DNA of 64,000 nt. Source: Enterobacteriaceae bacterium UBA5654. Its GTDB lineage: Bacteria > Pseudomonadota > Gammaproteobacteria > Enterobacterales > Enterobacteriaceae. The position numbers and the translations under genes are program-made. Below are positions 55,715-64,000 of this stretch, piece by piece. A model generated the notes under the pieces. That model was not told the DNA's origin. It did not search any database and saw nothing but the letters and a program-made list of their open reading frames with translations. Each line of letters begins with the position of its first letter. The first letter of the stretch is position 1. The stretch covers positions 183,387 through 247,386 of the forward strand of contig DIJC01000013.1 of the NCBI GenBank assembly GCA_002421005.1. Reading direction: 5' to 3'.

Positions 55715-57115
55715 TTATTTTATGCTGCGAATGTCGGCAAAACGACCGGTGACGGCGGCGGCGGCGGCCATTGCCGGGCTAACCAGATGCGTGCGTCCGC
55801 CGCGCCCCTGGCGACCTTCAAAATTACGGTTGCTGGTGGAGGCGCAGCGCTCACCTGGATTCAGGCGGTCGTTGTTCATCGCCAGGCACATGGAGCAGCC
55901 CGGCAGACGCCATTCAAAACCGGCTTCGATAAAGATTTTATCCAGACCTTCCGCTTCCGCCTGCGCTTTTACCGGGCCGGAGCCGGGCACGACCAGCGCC
56001 TGGACGCCAGGCGCGACTTTACGCCCTCTGGCAACCTCTGCCGCCGCACGCAGATCTTCAATACGTGAGTTGGTACAGGAGCCGATAAACACTTTGTCGA
56101 TGGCGACGTCGGTCAGCGGAATACCCGGCTTCAGCCCCATATAGGCCAGCGCTTTTTCGGCGCTGGCACGCTCGACCGGATCGCTGAACGATGCGGGATC
56201 GGGGATGATCTCGTTAACGGAGATCACCTGACCCGGATTGGTGCCCCAGGTGACCTGCGGGGCGATCTCTGCGGCCTGCAAAGTGACGACGCTGTCAAAA
56301 TGTGCGCCCTCGTCGGTGTTCAGGGTTTTCCAGTACGCAACCGCATCGTCAAAATCATTGCCCTTCGGCGCGTGCAGGCGGCCTTTCACATAGTTAAAGG
56401 TGGTTTCATCCGGCGCAACCAGGCCCGCTTTGGCACCCATTTCAATCGCCATATTGCACAGGGTCATCCGGCCTTCCATGCTCAGCGCGCGGATCGCGTC
56501 GCCGCAGAATTCCACTACATGGCCCGTACCGCCCGCGCTGCCGGTTTTGCCGATAATCGCCAGCACGATATCTTTGGCGGTGATCCCCGCCGCCGCCGTG
56601 CCCTGGACTTCAATTTTCATGGTTTTGGCGCGGCCCTGTTTCAGAGTCTGCGTTGCCAGCACGTGCTCAACTTCCGAGGTGCCGATGCCGAACGCCAGCG
56701 CGCCAAACGCGCCGTGGGTCGCGGTATGGGAGTCGCCGCAGACGATGGTCATGCCCGGCAGGGTCACGCCCTGTTCTGGCCCCATCACGTGGACGATCCC
56801 CTGATACGGGTGATTCAGGTCGTACAGCTCGACGCCAAACTCATTGCAGTTTTTGATCAGCTCCTGCATCTGGATACGCGCCATCTCGCCGGAAGCGTTG
56901 ATGTCTTTGGTCTGCGTTGAGACGTTATGATCCATGGTCGCGAAGGTTTTCCCCGGCTGGCGGACCGGCCGACCGTGGGCGCGCAGACCGTCAAATGCCT
57001 GCGGAGAAGTCACTTCGTGTACCAGATGACGGTCGATGTACAGCAACGGGGTCTCATTCGGCGCTTCATAAACAACGTGCGCATCAAACAATTTTTCATA
57101 CAGCGTCTTAGCCAT
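55715..57115 (-). CDS. leuC: 3-isopropylmalate dehydratase large subunit
   Basis: LeuC carries the 4Fe-4S cluster of isopropylmalate isomerase. The 466-residue aconitase-type protein shows the cluster cysteines in IGSCTNSR and PGCSMCLAMN. I set the start at the ATG at 57115 (MAKTLYEKLFDAHVVYE), as in E. coli, two codons inside the longest frame and 2 bases after the leuB stop. Confidence 0.98.
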   Translation of the reverse strand: MAKTLYEKLFDAHVVYEAPNETPLLYIDRHLVHEVTSPQAFDGLRAHGRPVRQPGKTFATMDHNVSTQTKDINASGEMARIQMQELIKNCNEFGVELYDLNHPYQGIVHVMGPEQGVTLPGMTIVCGDSHTATHGAFGALAFGIGTSEVEHVLATQTLKQGRAKTMKIEVQGTAAAGITAKDIVLAIIGKTGSAGGTGHVVEFCGDAIRALSMEGRMTLCNMAIEMGAKAGLVAPDETTFNYVKGRLHAPKGNDFDDAVAYWKTLNTDEGAHFDSVVTLQAAEIAPQVTWGTNPGQVISVNEIIPDPASFSDPVERASAEKALAYMGLKPGIPLTDVAIDKVFIGSCTNSRIEDLRAAAEVARGRKVAPGVQALVVPGSGPVKAQAEAEGLDKIFIEAGFEWRLPGCSMCLAMNNDRLNPGERCASTSNRNFEGRQGRGGRTHLVSPAMAAAAAVTGRFADIRSIK

Positions 57116-57117
57116 GA

Positions 57118-58209
57118 TCATACCCCTTCGGCAACATAGCGGGCGATGATGTCGCCCATTTCATCGGTACTGACCGCCGCCGCACCACGGGCTAAATCCC
57201 CGGTGCGGACGCCTTCTTCTAATGCGCGGTTAATGGCGCTTTCAATGGCGGTTGCCGCGTCGCCTGCGTTCAGGCTGTAGCGCAGCAACAGCGCCAGCGA
57301 CAGGATCTGCGCGATGGGGTTGGCGATGTTTTTCCCGGCGATATCCGGCGCGGAGCCACCAGCCGGTTCGTACAGGCCAAAACCTTGTTCATTCAGACTG
57401 GCGGAGGGCAGCATCCCCATCGAGCCGGTGATCATGGCGCATTCGTCAGACAAAATGTCGCCAAACAGGTTGGAGCACAGCAGCACGTCGAACTGAGAAG
57501 GATCTTTAATCAGCTGCATGGTGGCGTTGTCGATGTACATATGCGCCAGCTCAACGTCAGGGTAATCCCCGGCAATTTCGCTGACGATTTCGCGCCACAG
57601 AATAGACGATTGCAGGACGTTTGCTTTATCAATGGACGTCACTTTACGGCGACGCTGGCGGGCGGATTCAAAGGCGATCCGCGCGATGCGCTCGATCTCA
57701 AAGCGGTGATAAACCTCAGTATCAAACGCTTTCTCATGCTGGCCTGTGCCTTCGCGGCCTTTTGGCTGACCGAAGTAGATGCCGCCGGTCAGTTCACGCA
57801 CGCACAGGATGTCGAAGCCGTTGGCGGCAATGTCAGCACGCAGCGGGCAGAACGCTTCCAGCCCCTGGTACAGTTTAGCCGGGCGCAGGTTGCTGAATAA
57901 TTTGAAGTGTTTACGCAGCGGCAACAGCGCGCCGCGTTCCGGCTGCTGATCCGGCGGTAATTTTTCCCATTTCGGGCCGCCAACCGAGCCAAACAAAATA
58001 GCGTCGGCCTGCTCGCAGCCTGCTACGGTTGCCTGCGGCAGCGGGTTGCCGTGACGATCGATGGCAATTCCACCCACGTCGTAATGGCTGGTGGAGATGG
58101 TCAGGTTGAAGCGCTGACGCACGGCGTCCAGCACTTTCAGGGCTTGCGTCATTACTTCCGGGCCGATGCCATCACCCGGCAACACGGCAATATGGTAATT
58201 CTTCGACAT
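57118..58209 (-). CDS. leuB: 3-isopropylmalate dehydrogenase
   Basis: LeuB oxidatively decarboxylates 3-isopropylmalate with NAD+ to 2-oxoisocaproate. The 363-residue protein shows the isopropylmalate/isocitrate dehydrogenase signature NLFGDILSDECAMITGSMGMLPSA within the C-terminal half and LPGDGIGPEV near the start. Its start shares one base with the leuA stop (TAATG). Confidence 0.98.
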   Translation of the reverse strand: MSKNYHIAVLPGDGIGPEVMTQALKVLDAVRQRFNLTISTSHYDVGGIAIDRHGNPLPQATVAGCEQADAILFGSVGGPKWEKLPPDQQPERGALLPLRKHFKLFSNLRPAKLYQGLEAFCPLRADIAANGFDILCVRELTGGIYFGQPKGREGTGQHEKAFDTEVYHRFEIERIARIAFESARQRRRKVTSIDKANVLQSSILWREIVSEIAGDYPDVELAHMYIDNATMQLIKDPSQFDVLLCSNLFGDILSDECAMITGSMGMLPSASLNEQGFGLYEPAGGSAPDIAGKNIANPIAQILSLALLLRYSLNAGDAATAIESAINRALEEGVRTGDLARGAAAVSTDEMGDIIARYVAEGV

Positions 58210-59780
58210 TACACGGTTTCCTTGTTGTGTTCTTTATTATGAGCTTTACGTTGTAATTCTTTTTCGACTTCGGCGGCGCGCCAGATATTGTTCAGCACGT
58301 GGACCATGGCTTTTGCCGATGATTCGATGATATCGGTTGTCAGACCCACGCCGTGGAAGCGGCGACCATTGTAGTTGACCACGATATCCACCTGGCCCAG
58401 CGCATCTTTACCGTGGCCTTTCGCGGTCAGGCCATATTTCACCAGTTCAATGTCGTAATCGGTGATGCGGTTGATCGCCTGATACACGGCGTCCACCGGA
58501 CCGTTGCCGTTGGCGGCTTCGGCTTTCACTTCGTCACCGCAGGCCAGCTTCACGGAGGCGGTGGCAATATCATTCGAACCGGACTGCACGGTGAAGTAGT
58601 CCAGGCGGAAATGCTCCGGTTCTTCCTGCTGCTTATTGATAAAGGCCAGCGCTTCCAGATCGTAATCAAAGACCTGGCCTTTTTTGTCTGCCAGTTTCAG
58701 GAAGGCGTCGTACAGGTTGTCCAGATTGTAATCGGTCTCTTTGTAACCCATCTCGTCCATGCGGTGTTTTACCGCCGCCCGGCCAGAGCGGGAAGTCAGA
58801 TTCAGTTGAACCTGATTCAGGCCGATAGATTCCGGGGTCATAATTTCGTAGTTGGAGCGGTTTTTCAGCACGCCGTCCTGATGGATGCCGGAAGAGTGAG
58901 CGAATGCGCCGGTGCCGACAATCGCTTTGTTCGCCGGGATCGGCATGTTGCAAATCTGGCTGACCATCTGGCTGGTGCGCCAGATCTCCTGATGATTAAT
59001 CTGCGTGTGGACGTTCAGAATGTCATGGCGCACTTTGATCGCCATGATCACTTCTTCCAGCGAGCAGTTACCGGCGCGTTCGCCGATGCCGTTCATTGCG
59101 CCTTCAACCTGACGTGCGCCCGCATGGACCGCCGCCAGCGCGTTGCCGACGCCCAGGCCCAGATCGTCATGGGTATGTACAGAGATAATCGCTTTATCAA
59201 TATTGGGGACGCGCTCGTACAGCCCCTGAATGATGCCGCCAAATTCAAATGGCATGGTGTAGCCGACGGTATCCGGGATGTTAATCGTTTTCGCACCCGC
59301 ATTGATGGCGGCTTCCACCACCCTGGCCAGATCGGCAATCGGAGTGCGCCCGGCATCTTCGCAGGAGAATTCCACATCATCGGTATAGTTGCGTGCGCGT
59401 TTGACCATGTACACCGCCCGCTCAATCACTTCGTCCAGGGTGCTGCGCAGCTTGGTGGCGATATGCATCGGGGAGGTCGCAATAAAAGTATGAATGCGGA
59501 ACGCGTCAGCCACCTTCAGTGATTCAGCGGCAACATCGATATCTTTCTCGACACAGCGGGCCAGGGCGCAGACGCGGCTGTTTTTAACCTGGCGCGCAAT
59601 AGTCTGGACAGATTCGAAATCCCCCGGAGAAGAGACCGGGAAACCCACCTCCATCACGTCAACGCCCATACGCTCAAGCGCCAGCGCAATCTGCAATTTC
59701 TCTTTCACACTCAGACTTGCCTGTAACGCCTGTTCACCGTCGCGTAAGGTGGTATCGAAAATAATGACTTGCTGGCTCAT
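58209..59780 (-). CDS. leuA: 2-isopropylmalate synthase
   Basis: LeuA condenses 2-oxoisovalerate and acetyl-CoA, the committed and leucine-inhibited step. The 523 residues have the TIM-barrel motif TTLRDGEQAL near the start, metal histidines in SVHTHDDLGLGVGN, and a C-terminal regulatory domain (about 390-520). It is the first structural gene after leuL and the attenuator. Confidence 0.98.
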   Translation of the reverse strand: MSQQVIIFDTTLRDGEQALQASLSVKEKLQIALALERMGVDVMEVGFPVSSPGDFESVQTIARQVKNSRVCALARCVEKDIDVAAESLKVADAFRIHTFIATSPMHIATKLRSTLDEVIERAVYMVKRARNYTDDVEFSCEDAGRTPIADLARVVEAAINAGAKTINIPDTVGYTMPFEFGGIIQGLYERVPNIDKAIISVHTHDDLGLGVGNALAAVHAGARQVEGAMNGIGERAGNCSLEEVIMAIKVRHDILNVHTQINHQEIWRTSQMVSQICNMPIPANKAIVGTGAFAHSSGIHQDGVLKNRSNYEIMTPESIGLNQVQLNLTSRSGRAAVKHRMDEMGYKETDYNLDNLYDAFLKLADKKGQVFDYDLEALAFINKQQEEPEHFRLDYFTVQSGSNDIATASVKLACGDEVKAEAANGNGPVDAVYQAINRITDYDIELVKYGLTAKGHGKDALGQVDIVVNYNGRRFHGVGLTTDIIESSAKAMVHVLNNIWRAAEVEKELQRKAHNKEHNKETV

Positions 59781-59824
59781 GGTTTAGGTCCTTTTTGTCT
59801 GTCCGGGGCGCTGTGCAACGAGCA

Positions 59825-59857
59825 TAAAAAAACCCGCGCAGTAGCGCGGGTTTTTTC
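59825..59857 (-). terminator. Leucine operon attenuator
   Basis: On the minus strand ACCCGCGC-TACT-GCGCGGGT is followed by TTTTTTT. It lies 14 bp after the leuL stop and about 45 bp before leuA. It should form when leuL is translated fully and be prevented when ribosomes stall at its leucine codons. Confidence 0.92.
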
Positions 59858-59870
59858 TTACTGAAGAGGC

Positions 59871-59957
59871 TTAACGTTGTCCGTCGCCCGCCAGTCTACC
59901 GCGCAATGAGGATGCGTTTAGTAGTAGTAGACCGAGGCGACGAGTGGAACGAATCAT
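59871..59957 (-). CDS. leuL: Leucine operon leader peptide
   Basis: This 28-codon frame, too short for the usual gene finders, holds four consecutive CUA leucine codons (residues 10-13, G-L-L-L-L-N) and ends 14 bp before the attenuator hairpin. I chose the ATG at 59957, because the GGAG ribosome site is 10 bases upstream. An in-frame ATG at 59966 lies only one base from that site. Stalling at the leucine codons when charged tRNA-Leu is scarce should allow read-through to leuABCD. The length equals E. coli leuL. Confidence 0.92.
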   Translation of the reverse strand: MIRSTRRLGLLLLNASSLRGRLAGDGQR

Positions 59958-59993
59958 GTAAGCCATACTCCAGATGAATAAGATATGCCTTTA

Positions 59994-60022
59994 GTGGTAC
60001 TGGATAGCGCGATCGATGTCAA
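59994..60022 (-). promoter_or_regulatory. leuABCD promoter
   Basis: On the minus strand a perfect -35 TTGACA (60017-60022) is followed after 17 bp by TACCAC (59994-59999). The order agrees with the E. coli leu promoter, about 37 bp before the leuL start. Confidence 0.7.
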
Positions 60023-60578
60023 CCCCTTGCCTGACAAAACGCCGCTAATCGGTGTTTTATCCAGAACGAACTTTAGCTAATTGTGCTGAAAAAGCGCCGT
60101 TTTAATGGAGGAATATATTAGTGAGCGCGGATGATTTAATCACGGGATTAACATCAATAACATTTTTTTCAAAATTTTATTTTTAGAAATATTTATAATG
60201 TATTGATTTTTATCCTGTTTGCTAATGAGGATATGGGTTTTTAACGTAAATATATATTATTTGATCATTCAGTGTAAAATATTTGTGTTTAAAGAGGTGA
60301 GGGTTAAGTTTTACTTAAATCGTTATTAACCAGATGGCTGATTGTTTATTGATGGTGTTTATGATTAAACTTGATCTATAAGGTCATGGTTATGGTTCTG
60401 GCGTTTTTTTGTCTCATTCAGTTTGGGCTTCATCTCCATTTTTAATCTTCCAAACCTTTATATATTCCTAAAATGTAAACTTTCCCTTTTGCTCATTCTA
60501 TATGCATGGTAAATCATATTAATAGTATTTATCGCTGCGTAATGGCAAAGGGAACTTAGTGTGACAGTGGAGTTAAAT
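60023..60578. other. AT-rich spacer between leu promoter and leuO
   Basis: About 555 bp, strongly AT-rich from 60100 (runs such as TTTTTTTC, TAATAACATTTTTT and ATATATATTATT), separate the divergent leu operon and leuO. I see no gene. In E. coli and Salmonella the matching region is silenced by H-NS and controls leuO and leuABCD jointly; the base composition here suits the same. Confidence 0.65.
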
Positions 60579-61523
60579 ATGCAGGCTGAAAAAACAGAAC
60601 ACCCCCAAAGTCGCGAAGAAATTAAGCCTCAGCTTCGGATGGTGGATTTAAATCTTCTAACGGTATTTGACGCGGTCATGCAGGAGCAAAATATCACCCG
60701 TGCTGCTCACGCGTTAGGTATGTCTCAACCTGCCGTCAGTAATGCGGTAGCACGCCTTAAAGTGATGTTTAATGATGAACTTTTTGTGCGCTATGGTCGT
60801 GGTATTCAACCAACGGCAAGAGCTTTCCAGCTTTTTGGCTCCGTGCGTCAGGCGCTGCAACTGGTTCAAAATGAACTGCCGGGGTCTGGATTCGAACCAG
60901 TGAGCAGCGAACGTATTTTTAACCTGTGCGTTTGCAGCCCGCTGGATAATTACCTGACCTCCATTATCTATAACAAAGTGGAAGAAATCGCACCGAATAT
61001 CCACCTGGTTTTCAAATCGTCGCTCAATCAAAATACAGAACATCAGCTGCGTTATCAGGAAACAGAATTTGTTATCGGCTATGAAGATTTTCGTCGCCCG
61101 GAGTTTTCGTGCGTGCCGTTGTTTAAAGATGAAATGGTGCTGGTTGCCAGCAGAAAACATCCACGTTTAAAAGGCCCACTGCGCGAAAGCGATGTGTATA
61201 ACGAAGAACATGCCGTTGTTGCGCTTGACCGTTTTGCCTCTTTCAGCGCCCCGTGGTACGACACGCCAGACAAACAATCCTGCATTGCTTATCAGGGCAT
61301 GGCATTAATCAGCGTACTGAACGTGATTTCTAAAACCGATCTGGTGTGTATCGCCCCGCGCTGGCTGGCGGAAGAGTTTTCCGGCAAGCTGGAAATCCAG
61401 ATCCTGCCGTTACCGCTGAAGCTGAATAGCCGGACCTGCTATCTGTCATGGCATGAGGCCGCAGGCCGCGATAAAGGCCATCAATGGATGGAAGAACTGC
61501 TGGTTTCAGTTTGCCGCCGCTAA
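60579..61523 (+). CDS. leuO: LysR-type regulator LeuO
   Basis: LeuO is a global LysR-type antisilencer that opposes H-NS at many loci (for example the cas, bgl and cad genes in E. coli). The start at the ATG 60579 has GGAG 6 bases upstream and yields 314 residues, as in E. coli; a GTG 18 bases earlier is possible. The N-terminal HTH is in LNLLTVFDAVMQEQNITRAA and MSQPAVSNAVARLK. The C-terminal substrate-binding domain ends with WHEAAGRDKGHQWMEE. Confidence 0.97.
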   Translation: MQAEKTEHPQSREEIKPQLRMVDLNLLTVFDAVMQEQNITRAAHALGMSQPAVSNAVARLKVMFNDELFVRYGRGIQPTARAFQLFGSVRQALQLVQNELPGSGFEPVSSERIFNLCVCSPLDNYLTSIIYNKVEEIAPNIHLVFKSSLNQNTEHQLRYQETEFVIGYEDFRRPEFSCVPLFKDEMVLVASRKHPRLKGPLRESDVYNEEHAVVALDRFASFSAPWYDTPDKQSCIAYQGMALISVLNVISKTDLVCIAPRWLAEEFSGKLEIQILPLPLKLNSRTCYLSWHEAAGRDKGHQWMEELLVSVCRR

Positions 61524-61534
61524 TATCTCCCGCC

Positions 61535-61575
61535 AATAAACCGGATGCCAGACGTCCGGTTTATTCTTTTTATTT
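61535..61575 (+). terminator. Terminator of leuO
   Basis: AATAAACCGGA and TCCGGTTTATT form an 11-bp stem with a 9-base loop, followed by CTTTTTATTT. It lies 12 bp past the leuO stop. Confidence 0.88.
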
Positions 61576-61889
61576 CCTCATTTAAAGTATCTTATTCTGT
61601 TATGTCGGGTGGGCGCTGCTCACGCGGCAGCAAAAAATGGATGATTTCCTGTGTTTTATCCTCATCGCCGAGTATTGAACATCATTTTTTATCATCACTC
61701 GAACTTTCCGCTAATTTCCCTCCGTTTGCTGTTATTTCCTCTTCTGATTTGCCCTTGTACCTTCTGTTAATCGATTGCCTGCCTTATACCGAGCGGTTAT
61801 GTTAGAGACGTGCAAGGAATAATCCCGTAAAAATCAGCGGCGGAAAATGAGTTCTGCCCTAATTAAAAACAGAAGCCTGGAGGCAAACC
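61576..61889. other. ilvIH control region
   Basis: About 310 bp without a gene precede ilvI. It is T/C-rich, with scattered ATTTCC/TTTTAT stretches. In E. coli the same interval carries several Lrp-binding sites that activate ilvIH, but I cannot place individual sites here. The open frame at 61545-61805 covers the leuO terminator and is not credible. Confidence 0.55.
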
Positions 61890-63614
61890 ATGGAGATGTT
61901 GTCAGGAGCCGAGATGGTCGTCCGGTCGCTTATCGACCAGGGCGTAAAGCAGGTTTTCGGCTATCCCGGAGGCGCAGTCCTCGATATTTATGATGCGCTA
62001 CATACCGTTGGCGGCATCGATCATGTGCTGGTCCGCCACGAGCAGGCCGCCGTGCATATGGCCGACGGGCTGGCGCGCGCCACGGGGGAAGTGGGTGTCG
62101 TGCTGGTGACATCCGGCCCCGGCGCGACCAATGCAATAACCGGTATCGCCACGGCCTATATGGATTCGATACCGCTGGTGATCCTCTCCGGACAGGTAGC
62201 CTCATCGCTGATTGGCTACGATGCTTTCCAGGAGTGCGATATGGTGGGGATCTCCCGCCCGGTGGTAAAACACAGCTTTCTGGTCAAGCAGACGGAAGAT
62301 ATTCCTGGGGTGCTGAAAAAAGCCTTCTGGCTGGCGGCAAGCGGTCGCCCTGGTCCGGTGGTGGTCGATCTGCCGAAAGACATTCTTAACATCGCGAATA
62401 AATTACCCTACGTCTGGCCGGAGTCGGTCAGTATGCGATCCTATAATCCCACCACGTCCGGGCATAAAGGCCAGATCAAGCGCGCGCTGCAAACGCTGGT
62501 CGCCGCGAAAAAACCGGTGGTGTACGTCGGTGGTGGGGCAATCAACGCAGAGTGTCACGATCAATTACGCGCACTGGCCGAAACGCTAAATCTGCCGGTC
62601 GTTTCCTCTCTTATGGGACTTGGCGCATTTCCCGCCACCCACCGGCAGGCGCTGGGTATGCTGGGGATGCACGGCACTTACGAAGCCAATATGACGATGC
62701 ATCATTCCGATGTGATTTTTGCCGTTGGCGTGCGCTTTGACGATCGCACTACCAATAATCTGGCGAAATATTGCCCGAATGCCACGGTGCTGCATATTGA
62801 TATCGATCCTACTTCAATTTCAAAAACCGTGAATGCTGACGTGCCCATTGTCGGCGATGCCCGCCGCGTGCTGGAGCAGATGCTGGAGCTGTTGGAGCCA
62901 GAGCGTGCCGCCCAGCCGCTGGATGAGATCCGCGACTGGTGGCTGCAAATCGACCAGTGGCGCGCTCGTCAGTGCCTGAAGTACGACACGCAAAGCGAAA
63001 GCATCAAGCCACAGGCGGTGATTGAGGCGATTTGGCGTCTGACGAAGGGCGAGGCCTATGTGACTTCCGACGTCGGTCAGCACCAGATGTTTGCCGCGCT
63101 GTATTATCCTTTCGACAAGCCGCGCCGCTGGATCAACTCCGGTGGTCTGGGGACGATGGGCTTTGGCCTTCCTGCCGCGCTGGGCGTGAAAATGGCGCTG
63201 CCGGAAGAAACCGTAGTCTGCGTAACCGGTGACGGCAGCATCCAGATGAACATTCAGGAGTTGTCCACAGCATTACAATATGATTTGCCGGTGCTGGTGC
63301 TCAATCTCAACAACCGCTATCTCGGTATGGTGAAGCAGTGGCAGGATATGATCTACTCCGGCCGCCATTCCCACTCTTATATGCAGTCGCTGCCGGATTT
63401 CGTGCGGCTGGCGGAAGCCTATGGTCATGTCGGTATTCAAATCACCCATCCGCAGGATCTTGACGCGAAGCTGAGTGAAGCGCTGGAGCAGGTCCGCAAT
63501 CAACGGTTGGTCTTTGTCGATGTCACCGTTGACGGGAGCGAGCACGTCTACCCGATGCAGATCCGGGGCGGTGCAATGGATGAAATGTGGCTGAGCAAAA
63601 CGGAGAGGACCTGA
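61890..63614 (+). CDS. ilvI: Acetolactate synthase III large subunit
   Basis: IlvI makes 2-acetolactate or 2-aceto-2-hydroxybutyrate for valine, leucine and isoleucine. The 574-residue thiamine-diphosphate enzyme shows the activating glutamate in VRHEQAAVHMADG (about 44-56) and the cofactor motif GDGSIQMN (about 447-454). It starts MEMLSGAEMVVRSLIDQG, with TGGAGG upstream, and is followed 2 bases later by ilvH. Confidence 0.98.
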   Translation: MEMLSGAEMVVRSLIDQGVKQVFGYPGGAVLDIYDALHTVGGIDHVLVRHEQAAVHMADGLARATGEVGVVLVTSGPGATNAITGIATAYMDSIPLVILSGQVASSLIGYDAFQECDMVGISRPVVKHSFLVKQTEDIPGVLKKAFWLAASGRPGPVVVDLPKDILNIANKLPYVWPESVSMRSYNPTTSGHKGQIKRALQTLVAAKKPVVYVGGGAINAECHDQLRALAETLNLPVVSSLMGLGAFPATHRQALGMLGMHGTYEANMTMHHSDVIFAVGVRFDDRTTNNLAKYCPNATVLHIDIDPTSISKTVNADVPIVGDARRVLEQMLELLEPERAAQPLDEIRDWWLQIDQWRARQCLKYDTQSESIKPQAVIEAIWRLTKGEAYVTSDVGQHQMFAALYYPFDKPRRWINSGGLGTMGFGLPAALGVKMALPEETVVCVTGDGSIQMNIQELSTALQYDLPVLVLNLNNRYLGMVKQWQDMIYSGRHSHSYMQSLPDFVRLAEAYGHVGIQITHPQDLDAKLSEALEQVRNQRLVFVDVTVDGSEHVYPMQIRGGAMDEMWLSKTERT

Positions 63615-63616
63615 TT

Positions 63617-64000
63617 ATGCGCCGGATATTATCGGTTTTACTGGAAAATGAGTCTGGCGCACTGTCGCGCGTGATCGGCCTTTTTTCGCAGCGTGGCTAT
63701 AACATTGAAAGCTTAACGGTCGCGCCTACCGACGATCCCACACTTTCGCGGATGACGATCCAGACCGTCGGGGATGAAAAAGCCATCGAGCAGATCGAAA
63801 AGCAGCTCCATAAGCTGGTGGATGTACTGCGCGTGAACGAGCTGGGGCAGGGGCCACACGTTGAGCGGGAAATTATGCTGGTAAAGGTACAGGCCAGCGG
63901 TTACGGGCGTGAAGAGGTCAAACGCAACACGGAGATCTTCCGTGGGCAAATTATTGACGTTACCCCATCGATGTATACCGTTCAGCTAGCCGGAACCAGC
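63617..64000 (+). CDS. ilvH: Acetolactate synthase III small regulatory subunit (3' end off the window)
   Basis: IlvH gives the enzyme valine sensitivity through an N-terminal ACT domain. The 128 visible residues begin MRRILSVLLENESGALSRVI, with the ACT fold up to about residue 75 (RGYNIESLTVAPTDD) and the beginning of the C-terminal domain. E. coli IlvH is 163 residues, so about 35 are missing at the right edge. It lies 2 bases after ilvI. Confidence 0.97.
   Translation, partial: MRRILSVLLENESGALSRVIGLFSQRGYNIESLTVAPTDDPTLSRMTIQTVGDEKAIEQIEKQLHKLVDVLRVNELGQGPHVEREIMLVKVQASGYGREEVKRNTEIFRGQIIDVTPSMYTVQLAGTS

Noticed and set aside
58353..59522. 389-codon open frame antisense to leuA
   Set aside because: Same reason: a shadow of leuA with His/Val-rich translation.
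61545..61805. 86-codon open frame between leuO and ilvI
   Set aside because: It starts within the leuO terminator hairpin, has no ribosome site and covers the known regulatory interval.

Overview
The window is a chromosomal segment of a member of the Enterobacteriaceae. The backbone has the gene order and near-E. coli protein sequences of the region around minute 1-2: dapB, carAB, folA, apaHG-rsmA-pdxA-surA-lptD, djlA, rluA, rapA, polB, araDAB/araC, yabI, thiQPB, sgrR/sgrS/setA, leuDCBA/leuL, leuO, ilvIH. Coding DNA looks G+C-richer than E. coli. The cai, fix and kef genes that lie between carB and folA in E. coli K-12 are absent. Two accessory blocks are inserted. This fits an Enterobacter/Klebsiella/Kosakonia-type relative better than E. 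coli or Salmonella, but genus cannot be fixed from the sequence alone.

Bases 1-12,400 are an accessory mannose/mannoside region next to dapB. A mannose-family PTS (EIIA, EIIB, with EIIC/EIID presumably beyond the left edge) is read leftwards behind a two-domain mannose-6-phosphate isomerase-like gene, opposite a LacI-family regulator. A second leftward operon encodes a fructose/mannosylglycerate-type EIIABC, a GH38 alpha-mannosidase and a second copy of the same two-domain isomerase. A lipoprotein SGNH hydrolase and an RpiR-type regulator complete the block. Related TTAAT(C)G-ATTAA palindromes occur in the control regions of all three parts, which suggests one regulon feeding imported mannose or mannosides to mannose-6-phosphate and fructose-6-phosphate.

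Bases 12,600-47,500 are mostly housekeeping backbone with recognisable control elements: PurR and ARG boxes before carA, a LexA-like box before polB, the araI/CRP/araO2 control region, a TPP riboswitch before thiBPQ, and the SgrS sugar-phosphate stress RNA with the SgrT peptide. Less usual items are a 285-residue lipoprotein of unknown function after carB and a 68-bp tandem repeat after djlA.

Bases 47,500-54,900 are a second accessory island between setA and leuD. It holds two 442-bp direct repeats, each a HokA-type type I toxin cassette, on either side of an extra type I 3-dehydroquinase gene. Next comes a four-gene locus on the minus strand: LacI regulator, GPH-family sugar permease, GH32 fructosidase and a GH91 enzyme without a signal peptide. 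GH91 contains inulin fructotransferases and difructose-anhydride hydrolases. The best reading is an uptake-and-cleavage route for difructose anhydride (cyclic fructose disaccharide), which I regard as the most interesting system here.

Bases 55,000-64,000 hold the leucine operon with its leader peptide and attenuator, an AT-rich spacer, leuO, and ilvIH. ilvH runs off the right edge.
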